Source of the DNA: Nephrocerus scutellatus
Lineage: Eukaryota > Arthropoda > Insecta > Diptera > Pipunculidae
Direction of reading: 5' to 3'
NCBI GenBank assembly: GCA_947095585.1
Contig: OX352762.1
Coordinates: 25,706,669-25,770,668, forward strand
DNA: 64,000 bases
The position numbers and the translations under genes are program-made. Positions 21,601-33,600 of the stretch are shown here, one piece after another; position 1 is the first letter of the stretch; the number at the start of each line of letters is the position of its first letter. Under the pieces are notes generated by a model. The model saw only the letters and a list, made by a program, of their open reading frames with translations. It was not told the origin of the DNA and made no database searches.

Positions 21601-24600
21601 CATTTGTGTCGGAGTGCGAATCTTGTTTCGCGAAATCCGAATAGTAGCTTTAGTTTTGAAATAAATTCGTCGAAATCCAGCTCCGTAAGCTTTGCGGTAG
21701 TACGTGATCAGCGAAGGTTTGATAGCTTTCTTGTGAAAACTTGCTGAGCACAAGCTAGATTTTTGGCGTTAGTTCAGCTGGCAAGTACGTTTCGTGTCTA
21801 TTTAACCACGTCTCGAATATTATTTTTCTTCCGGATTATATTCGAACTGAGTCGATAATTAAGCAGCTTCATTGATATTGCGTTGATTCGAATCGATTAC
21901 AGCTTCTTGCTGTTCTTAGCGAGCTTGGCCTAAACGTTGACCTGCGAGAAGTTTCATTATTTGAGCCATTTGAGCTTGTTGACTTGAGCTTCTGCTTGTT
22001 GCTGCAATTGCTGCTGCAAAAGCTTCATATATTTCTCCATTTCGGACATTTTTAGGTTATGCACGTGTGAATCTTGAAATTTTTTTTTTGATAAATTCCT
22101 TAAAATCATCGGCCAGATCCCGGAATTTCCATAGTTAAGGTAGCCTCAACTACTTAAAGTATTTAAAGCGTTCAATTTTACTCTCTTGTGTTCTACACAT
22201 TTTCTATGATGACCAGGTTAGGTCCTCTTTTTTGAGTACAGGCTGGTGTTTTCCAACTACTTGAGACTTTCGTATGTCATTCAAGGCTTAAACAAACTCC
22301 CTGATAATAAGCACAGCATTTTGTAGTATAAAAAAGAGTGCGTGTAACTTTTACGCGCGGTTGAAGTGAAACTTTTTGACGTTGTGGCCGATATTACGAT
22401 TAAAGATGAGATGAGACGATGAGAAATGGCTTAGTTCCAAAAAATTTCTGACCCTATTGGCCAGATCCCAGAATTTCCATAGGAAGAAATCTTATAGTCG
22501 GATCTAAGTATTATATTCCGAGTTTCATACGAATCGCTTGAGAAATGGCTTAGTTCCCAAAACTCCAACTGCTATTGTCCAGATCCCAGAATTTCCATGG
22601 GAACAAATTTTATAGTCGCATATTATTCCTACATTCCGAGTTTCATACGAATCCCTTGAGAAATGGCTTGATTTCCAAAAAATTCCGGACGCTATTGGCC
22701 AGTTGCCAGAATTTCCATAGGAGCTGTGGCCGTAGTATTATATGTATTTATATATATATATATATATATAGTTATATTTGTAGTTATATACATATATAGT
22801 TACATACATATAAAATATAACTATAGAAAAAGAGGCATAAAATTAACAAAAGTGAACAGCAGAGCAATGTGTACAACAGAGTATTAACAGTGCAACGCTT
22901 GAAATTGTTGCCACTGTAAAAAAGTTTCACTACAAAAAGTTGTAACATTCAGTGGGAGGAATAGAATTTTTAGCCTGGCTTTAGAGAAATTATTCTGAGT
23001 TTTTTCGATGTTACATCGCAAAGAACAATTCTCTAAAAACCAAGCTTACGAAGATGATGTTATTGCCATCAGTAGAACGGTAGAGGATGTCGTAAGCTTT
23101 CATCAGCGCTAACTATATGAAAATCCAATCTTTCAATTCAAATTCAATCTAATAAACCCCTAAAATCATGTAGAATAGTTAAAATTTAAAAATGTCTTAT
23201 GTTAGATTATCCAAAATGGCGTGAAAATAAAAATGAAAACTTAAAAATACCAATAAAAATAAATGAAAACTAGAATTTATCAACTCTTAAATGTGTCAAA
23301 AAAGCTATTAAAACATTATTGTATATTGGCATCATTCTTTTAGCTGGTTCGCCACTATTCTATAGTCCTGCACCTCGTGGCGAATGCTCCAATTGCTGTC
23401 CAATTCGCGAAGTTCAAGATGTCAAGTTCCTGCTGTATACAAGGTCAGTATACAAGGTCAGGCTAATATAAATTGCAAATTAAAATTCTATTCGACGACA
23501 ATAGGAAAAATCCGACGAAATCATTTAATCTCTATCTAAACGATGACCGCCGCCTCAAGCAGAGCAACTTCAATATGGCTTATCCGCTTGTGGTCTATAT
23601 GCATGGATTTTCAGAATCTGCAACAGGGGAGAATCAGAGCAGTCAACAAATTAAAAATGGTTTGTTTGGTAAAACAACAGAGTACACTCTTCGTTGCAGT
23701 GGATGTTGTTCGTTCGCATATATGTATATACGAGTATAATGTATATGTGTTTTTGTATATGTAATTCAATTTATTCATTCTGTCATTTGTCCATTATATT
23801 TCGTATTGAACTCTAGCATTTCTAAAGTCCGGAGATTACAATGTCATCTTGGTCGATTGGAGTCCTCTAGCAGCAATGCCTTGGTACTCGAATTCTGTAG
23901 AAAATTTTCCTGCTGCCGCTAGGTACATTGCACGATTTCTGCGCTCCCTAATTGCCAGAGGATATCCGCCGCATGGGATTCATGTCATTGGATTCAGTTT
24001 GGGTGCCGAAGTTGCAGGATTCGCTGGGAAGCAACTTCAGGAATGGGGTGTAGTACTTCCAAGAATTACTGGTGAGTACGTATATATCATAAGTGAGTTA
24101 GAGGAATGGAAAAAGGTTGATTTGACCTTTGACTTTTGTGAGTCTTACTAAACTGATTTAATTTCGACTTTTGCAATTGAATTTTCTATAAGCAAGCGAC
24201 TAACTGAATACGGGTGTTCAAACAGACACACAATACGTTACAATGATCTTTGTTTATTGCTGGCAAACTCCATCCCATGGCCAATGGCCATAGTCTATCC
24301 AATCTAACATTCTACTTATACATGCCTACGTATCATCTACAAAATGTAATATTTTGCCTTTTACTCATTACATGCTGCCTTATGCAAAGCCATAACTCAA
24401 ACTAATTGATCGCACTCTAGTGCTTACAAAGCATCGCTCATCACATGAACTTAAAATGTTAAAAAAAGGCCCGATCGCTAGTTTGCGTTATGGTATTCCA
24501 CAGCTATCTCACACGCGAGGCCATAAAATATTTCCTATTTGTTTGTTAAAATCAAAATCCGTTGATACTCCACAGCAAAAGTCAATATTTTGTTGTCTAA

Positions 24601-27600
24601 TTTAAGCATAAGCATTAAGATGTCGTCTATTGGATAGATGGAGTTACTTATCCTTCCCCCACCGTCAAGTACATCAAAGGCATTGAAGCAATTCCAAAAA
24701 AGGCGAATGGATAAAAGAGTCATTGATATTTAGTTGTTAGATTTAGCATTGTACGTGTGTAATGTACTTCTAGGTGTACATTTTACACGTACAATGCTAG
24801 ATCTTTTTTTGCCTAACAACGTACTGTACCGCACTGTACTGCATTAATGACAGTATATTTTTATACTTACATACGATACTTTTACGTACCATACTAAACG
24901 AAAAACAAATGATTTGGTACCTAAGGAACTGTTTCAAAAGTCTATTTGTGAAATGGATTAGTCCATGGATTTCTGAGCAGGCAGTTCGTAGTACGAATTC
25001 CAGAAAACACCAAAAGTATTTTTCACGGTCCCACCTATCGCGAATGTCTGACAAACTTCCGAGAGTAATAACTTATCACGGAAAGCTTATCAATTTACCG
25101 TTCGGATACGGCATTAAATTGTAGGTCCCTTTCACTATCCCAGATTTTACTGTGATTTCATTCAGTACGGCGGGAGGATGAATAGACGCTGAGACAAGCC
25201 TCCAGCTGAAACTGCTGTCTTGTAAGAAGAGGCTTGTGGTTTAGTTTTCAAAAGTGTCTGTCAGTTCAGTCAGCGTCCTAAAGTCGTTGTTTTTCTGTTG
25301 TTGAGGCAGTTCTAAGAGATGGCGATCAACCATCAGCAGAGCATAGCATGCAGCAATGCATGTGGCCGCAAATATCTCTGACTGGTGGAAGTGCGATGGT
25401 GGCCGCTGGTTATTATTCTCCAGTACAGGAAAAGCGAAATGATCGGGCTAGTCCCTTCAAAGTAAAGTTGGCGCGAGACCAATATCCTCGCCCAAAAAAA
25501 ACCATATTAAGGAACCCAAAATCAGCCTCGGATACACTGATGAACGACGACGACCACGGCAACGAAAAAGGCTAAACGATTTAAGAATTTTATCATGGCT
25601 GTAGTAGTAGAGCGATAAATTGGCTCAAAAATAATAAAGCCCTGGGATTTGATGGTATCCCAGCGGAGCTGATTAAAAGAGGAGGCCTCGCAATACACCA
25701 AGCAGTTCATGGACTAATAGTACAAGGATGGAGGAAGAAGCGATGCTAGAAACTGGCGAAGAGGCATCCTGTGCCCATACATAAGAAAGGAGATATCACA
25801 ACCAGCAGCAATTATCGTGGTATAACGTTGTTGAGTATCGCGTATAAGATACTCTCTATCCTTCAAGTCAGGATAGCCCCATACGCTAAAGTCATCATTG
25901 GTCCATACCAGTGTGGCTTTATCCCAGGCAAATCAACAACTGATCAGATTTACACCCTTAATGTAAAAATGTCTACAGTTTTAAAACTCACTATACCATA
26001 TTTTTGTGGACTTTAAAGCCGCCTATGATAGCATAGCCAGAGTAGAACTTTATAAAGCCATGAGAGAATTCGGCATCCAAAATAAACTGACACGACTATG
26101 TAGGTTGACCATGACCCATGTTATAAGCCAAGTAAAAATATCCGGATCACTATCAAGTCCATTCAACATCTATAACGGGCTCCGTCAAAGAGATGGACTG
26201 GCCTGCGTCCTCTACAACCTGGCGTTGGAAAAAGTGATCCGAGACTCTGACGTAACGGCGAAAGGAACAATCCTCTATAAATCCATTCGTTGGTAGAAAC
26301 CGAAGAGCTGTACAGGAAGTTTACATTCAGATAGAGCAGGCGGCATGAAATCTGGGGCTGCACATAAATGAGAGCAAAACAAAGTACATGGTGGCCACGT
26401 CTGCGGGTAGAAGATCCAACATTGGTCCCTCAATTCAAATAATGGAGCGCGAATTTGAATTATTGCAATTCTTTAACTATCTCAGGTCAACTGTAGCAGC
26501 CGAAAACAGCATGGAACCAGAAATAAGCGCACGGTTGCTTAAAGCCATTAAAGCCTACTACAGTCTGTCAAGACTCTTCAAATCCAGGAATTTAACCATA
26601 ACATCCAAGCTGCTAGTATATAAGATAATGGTCATACCAGTACTTACATACGGGTGTTAAGCTAAAAGAATTCTGACCTCTTATCTGCGTTCGAGAGAAA
26701 AGTTTTACGGAGAATTGTTGGCTCCGTATGTGAGGAAGAACGATTCCGGAGACTATAATAATGAGATCTACTAGCATTACTGCGATGTCGACATCGTGAA
26801 AAGAATTAAGCTCGGAAAGTCGTTTGCGGTAAGATTTATGGAACATGACAGTGAGGCCAACCAAGCCTACGCTGGAATGATGGCGAAGACCAGGACGCAC
26901 AGAGTTTAGGGATGCCAAATTGGATGATATCGGCTCAAAATCGGGACCGGTGGAGAGATTTTTTGCTGGAGGCCAAGACCGGACACCGGTTGTAGAACCA
27001 AATATGATGATGATGCATTTGTTCATCGTGAATATAGCATTTTTAATCTGAACTGAACTTCTTTGCATACGAAACTCAATTGATGCATCTAGAGAGTGAA
27101 TAATCATACGAGCAGGATAAAGATGGGAAAATAGTTGTTCTTAAAATTGTCACGGGCGAATAAGAATATTTTAACTTGAGTGGATGGATAAATAAATAAA
27201 AGTCTAATTTAAGGGGAGGAAACCTCTCGAGCGCTTAAGTCTACTGGAGTTACTGTCTGATATGCAAATTCGGCTAGATGAGCAATTGGACCATTTTCTT
27301 GGAAAATTATGCGGTTACTGTTAATAGTGAGCGATATAATGTAATGCTGCAATAGTATATTACGAGTACATGCTTTTTTTTCACACTACCAAATAAATTT
27401 TACTGCTGAAACACTATAATGCCATAGTCGTGCTGTAAAAAGTTCAACAAAATATTCACAAACCACAAGCAGCTCACAAGTTTAAAGAATATTGTATACC
27501 ATTAAGTATAAAATATACGTACGGCATTTTATTTCACGCCGTTTTTAACTTTTACAACCGATGACACAAAATAATGACCGTATTTATTCGTTGGTGTTAA

Positions 27601-30600
27601 TTAAATTTGCACAAGCATTTATAGAATTGTAAAATATATTTTTCCAATTTAATTGCGACTAGATCGCATTTCTGGGAATCAAACTTCGAAACTCATACTC
27701 AGTAGTCTAACCCACTTGAGCAGCAGAAGCCACGCAAGCCTGACATGTTGATGCATACTATCCAACCTGCTGATTTTTAAGCCAATATTAATACCAGTAC
27801 TTACATACGAAGTATAGAGTTGGTGGCTTAGCAAAAAGCACTTTTACCTCTTAGAATCGTTTGAGGGGAAAGTTGGTCCATATTTGATGGCTATTCGACT
27901 CCTCAATGACGAGATCTATGATCGTTACCATGGCATCGATGTCGACATCATGAAGAGAATTAAGCTCGAAAAGCGGCATGATTTGTGGGTGCACGAACGC
28001 GAGACAGGCAAAGCCTCCGCTGGAAGGTTAGTGTAGAACAGGAACCTCAAAGTCAGAGTCAGAGATATTAGTAAAAAAAACCCTTTTCGGATTTCTTCAA
28101 ATCTAATTAACATTAACTCTACTCTGAAAAGGAGACGGAATGTCCTTCTTGCTCTTTAAGTTTGTGTTGAAAAGAACAATAATAACCGTGCAATCCGTTG
28201 TAGTTTAAAAAAACACAACCCATAAAAATAAGAAGTTTTCATGTAGATTCTTCAATCGTAGATACACATTGCCAATTTTTGCAGAAAGTGTTGTCATTGT
28301 GCAGTCTCGGGTTAATTAAAAAAAATATATGGGAAAGTGGTGTTACCGGAGATACACATGTGCCCAAAGTTGAAGAAAATCGGTAGCGAGATTACTTCCA
28401 AATTTTTACAGAAAGTGTTGTGCACAAAATGTGAACAAAATCGGCTTAATTTCTATAAAATTTATATGGAAGCCCCATATGCCCTAGGAAATGATACCTT
28501 ACAAATTTTAATAGAAAGGGTTATCCTCGGAGATACTCATGTGTGCAATGTTTTAATAAAATTGGGACTTAGGAAGTGAATTAAAAATTGATCACAAGAT
28601 TTGGCCAGTCAGCTAGTTGGCGAAGTTAATATAGAGACATAATAAAACAACCCATAAACAATTTTTCATGTAAATTCTCTAATGTACAAAGTTGGAATAA
28701 AATCAGGTACATTTTTTAAACAAATTGTTTAGGAGCCCCCTATCTCGATCAATCCAAAATATTTTCAAATACTGTTTCCATAAAAGATACACATGTGAAG
28801 AAAATCGGGTAAATTTTTAAAATTTTGTATGGGTTCCGAAACAGAGCCACAGGCTTCATCAAATTCGCAACAGAGCGTCTACATCGAGAGCCACAGAAAT
28901 GGAAGGCGAACGCGGCTTGCGGCTTCGAATAAAAAGCAGAACCAATCAGTCCGATAGCTCCAAAATTTTTACAAGAAAGTACTTTTTTGTATAAAATTTG
29001 TGTGAGTGCTCCGATCCCGGGAATCGATCACTTCCAAATTTTTACAAAAAGTGTTGTCCATTGGAGGTACACTTGCGCATAAAATTTCAAGAAAATCGGG
29101 TACTTTTTTGACAAAATTTGTTGGGCGCCACCCGACCAAGAACCCGGCCCGATCATTTCTAAAGTTTTACAAAAAGTTTTGTCCATCGGCGTTTCACATC
29201 CATATACAATTTGAAGAAAATCAGGTTTTTTTTTTATAAAATTTGTATGAGTGCTCTGTTCCCGCGGCTTGATCACTTCCAAATATTTACAAAAAGTTTT
29301 GTCAACCGGAGATACACATGCGTATAAAATCAAAGAAAATCGGATATTTGTTTTTATAAGATCTCTTTTACTATTTTTTCGAGTACAGGAACGCTTCGAA
29401 TCAAAAGTCGTAAAAATTAACAATAGTTATTACTACTTTTGAGTACGTGTAAAGACCTATTAACACATAACAGATTGACACTTCAACACAAAATGCATTA
29501 AAACACCCAATCATAAAACATCTCAAACATTTAAACTGAACAATTTAATTACACACTTATTAATATACTGTCGGCTATAACATTCTCGGCCAATTAAATT
29601 ACACACATCAAATTTTTACAAAAAGTGTTGTCCATCGGAGATACACACGTGCATAAAATTTGAAAAAAATCGGGTACTTTTTTTATAAAGTTTGTATGGG
29701 TGCCCCCGACCTCGGGGCCCAATCACTCCCAAATATTTACAAAAAGTTTTGTCCATCGGAGATACACATGTCTGTAAAATTGGAAGAAAATCGGGTACTT
29801 TTTTTTTTATAAAATTTGTATGGGTGCCCCCCGACCCCGAGGCCCAATCACTCCCAAATATTTACAAAAAATGTTGTCTATCGGAGATACACACGCGTAT
29901 AAAATTTGAAGAAAATCTGGTACTTTTTGTAGCCCACCGACCCCGAGAACCGAGGGGCCCCAAATTTTAATAGAAAGTGTTGTCATGGGTGATACACATG
30001 TATGCAAAGTTACATAAATAGGCTTTAGGAAGTGGGTTAAAAATTGATCACAAGATTTGGTGTGCCTGTCCGCCAGCCATCCAGCCAGCAAGCCAGCCTC
30101 GGGCACGCGAAGTAAATATAGAGAATTTAAAAAGACGCTTTCATGTAGATGGAAAGGATTATATGAAACTTGGTGCTACAAACATAAGAGGGAGAATTAT
30201 TATGTACCTTTGTATCAGCCGCATCTGGCAACAGTGTAAACTAGATTTTTCAAGGGGAACAGTTTAAAGTTTAAAGTTTGAATACAACATTGCTTTCAAA
30301 ATAAAATTTTTAATTCACACTCTGCCAGATAAAAGTTCACTTTATTAAACTTCTCTACATCAATGATGAAATATTGATGACAATTTGAAATACATATATT
30401 ATTATTGCAATAAACGTGTGATATATATGTAGGTTCGGTATGCCGGACAGCTATCACGAATGAGTAAAGTGGATTTGTGGGACATGCGAACCCATCGCTT
30501 AAAAGATGGCGTGGTTCAGTGATGAAATTATTTGCTGTTGGCGTGGACCAAAAAGAAAAGAACAATATATTCATTTATGTCTGGAAATTTAAGGTCAAAC

Positions 30601-33600
30601 TGACCAACAGAAAATCTAAATTACGTGATTATCATCTTCACCAAATGTTCAACAATATACTTCACTAAAAAGTTCCCTAATGCCTAATTCCACAGCATCA
30701 AATAGAACGATACTATAACAATAATATCTATGGGAATCCATGATAGAAGTCTTTTTCAAACATGCTGCAGCAATAATCCAATTCCATTGTGCATGCTTGC
30801 ATGCATTCATGATGTCCTTATGTGTGTTTCCACTCTTATAGCAATACGATAACTAAACCAACGTAAGAAAGGATATCGTGTCATAACAACAGAATGTAGC
30901 TATAGAGTGAGAAAGTCACTTAACAGGAAATGCAGACAGCAAGACTACTTGTACGTGGCCAGCATTATATTAGGCGTATTTTATTTGCCCAGGAATAAGG
31001 AATTAGAATTCGAAAACCAGCAAAACAGCAGGTTTTCTTATTCCAAAGAAGGAATAAGAAGGTGCAATTGTTGTTCTAGTTCCTTATTCCTCGGTAAATA
31101 AAATACGCCTATTATATCCCTGAATAACCATAAATGGCTTGCCACATCCTCTGGCGCTTTTATTTGTACACTATGGATGAGTATTTCAAGTTTGTCGACA
31201 TTTTTGAGCATTCAAACGAACTCAGTCTTCAAAGAAAATAACGCTAGTGGCATAGTATCATCCACGAAACTGATCGCTTGCTCAGGATATTGGAACTTTT
31301 GCACAGAGTAATCCAGTTTTGTGCATTGAATCTTCAGTAAGTTCTGCTGAGGAGCAGGAAGAACAGCATCCCAGAGTAAATATGAAACATTAAAACTTCA
31401 TGTTAAACATCTGTTAGAGTCCATTAATACCGATTATAGCAGTAGCAGCCGTTTGTTGTTATGTAATGTAATGCATAAGTATGTAGGGTATCAGAGTTCA
31501 CAAGTGAAGTGACCACAATTTCCGATGACGACGTTCAGAATAGGAAAAAGTGGGCGATTGGCCCAAACTCCTTCAGTAATTTTGTTTATTGTTTTTAGAA
31601 CGCTAAGAACAATTTCGTTTTGAATTAACTCCTGCATATTTCAAAATAAAGTTGTTCGATAAATAAATTGATGTCCTAGTTCTTTTTTACCGCTCGAATT
31701 ATTCTGTTATTTGGTTTATTTTCTTTCCTTTCATTAAAATTGCAGGTCTTGACCCAGCTCTACCGTTATTCGATGGTAGAAGTTCAAATCGCCACCTCGG
31801 ACCGACAGATGCAAGATTTGTGGATGTTATTCACACTGATGGTGGCATTTTGGGTAATCCTGAGCCAATGGGTCATGCTGACTTTTATCCCAATGGTGGT
31901 ATACCATTGCAACCCGGTTGCGCGCAGCAAGAAATCGCTAATAATCGATGGTTGGGCATAATAAGTGAGTCAATTGCTTTGTGTCTGTGTTGGTCTCTGC
32001 TACTCCAGTGTGGCTGCTAGAGCGAGTACGATATTAGATAAAGAGTTTAATAATTTGTTTGTTATTTTGTTGTTGTTTTATGTTATGTCAATTCTTCATA
32101 AAGTCGGCTGCAGTCATCAGCGAGCGTGGCAATATTTCATCGAATCCATAAGATGGCCAATGGCTTTTCCAATAGATAGATGTGAGCCACTAAGCGCTTT
32201 TACAGGGTGCACATCAACACAGCAAAATATTCAAGCATTCATGGGAATGGGAGCGGACAAAAGGTAATTTGTGTGTTGAGTATATGCAGGAGAGTAGCTC
32301 TTGGGTGCAGGAAATTTGTGTTATGAAAATTAAAGCTTCTAAGATGTTAGAATATGCGGCTGCAATACAAAATTCATATACAATCCTACTTTAAATATTT
32401 GTAAAGTAAAGTTTAAATATTATATTTAATTTTTAGTTTCAGATATTTTGCATTTTAGTAAAGTAACAATAAGTATGCACTTTAAGAATATCACTCAATT
32501 GTTGTCCATTAGGTGTACGAATGACTTAAAAGTGAAAAAAAAAACTAAATCAAATTATAATCATTGACAAAAACACAAGTTATTTAAATAACTACAAGTG
32601 TTTGATGCTCGAATCCAGAAGTCCCACAGTATTATGTCTCTCTTCAGTAATAAATTGCGATCTTTTTGATATAATAAAGCCACTTAAGTTATTCTTTAAT
32701 CTAGCAAATCCAAATGACGACATACAGAAAAGAGATCTAAAAAATTACATTAAAAAGGCTACCACCATAAAGGCGCACGATTAAAAATACGCTCAACAAG
32801 GAGACGATCCAAAAAATATTTGATCAAAAATAGGCATTGTTTTTCTTTCCAACGGCTATATTTTAATATTATTCAAAATTACGGTTGCTTACAAATTATT
32901 TAGTAAACTGTTAGACATTTCGTTTGGCCTGTAGGGAATTTGTTTCTCGTGACAAAACTAAGAATCGTCGATGACAATTTTGAAAATCAATGGTGAGAGG
33001 GTGTAACCTTGTTTGACTCCCGAGTAGATGTTGAAAGGAGAGCTATGATGACCGCTATTAATGACGCGGCATGTTGAGTCGCGGTACAGCTCCTTAATGA
33101 TGTTAATGAGTTTTTCCGGAACACCATAGCTAGACAAAAAAAGAGGCATTCCGTTAATTCTGTCAATTAAAATCAATTATTTGCATGCCTTTATTAATAG
33201 AACATAATGGAGGTTTTCGATTTTAAACCTCTACTATATTCCTTAACTCTCAAAAACTCCGCTACCACATCTTTTCTACAATTGTGCTCAATTATCAAAG
33301 TTACTGAATTGTTCACATGTCATTTTGTGGTTTTTCGAGCCTATGGTCTTGACAAAGTAGATAATTCTTCAGGCCATGTAGTTTTTTTTAGCAATACTTG
33401 TCAAACAAACTATTTTCTGCGACAATAACGCTAAACCTCTTCTTTCTGAGCCTTCATTTATATTAATTTTTGTAAGGCTTACTTTGATAGATTAAACTAT
33501 TTGTTCGGTAACGATAATTTCGCCTTTATCTGTCCAGCTGTTCTATGGCGTGATTTTCAGTTGTTTCATAGCATCGGTCCCCATAGTAGCCCAAAGAACC

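Noticed and set aside
23473..23739. Lipase exon 3 starting at 23473 as one unspliced open frame through 23739
   Set aside because: The frame before 23505 does not join exon 2; splicing 23443 to 23505 and 23659 to 23817 keeps phase and gives the conserved protein.
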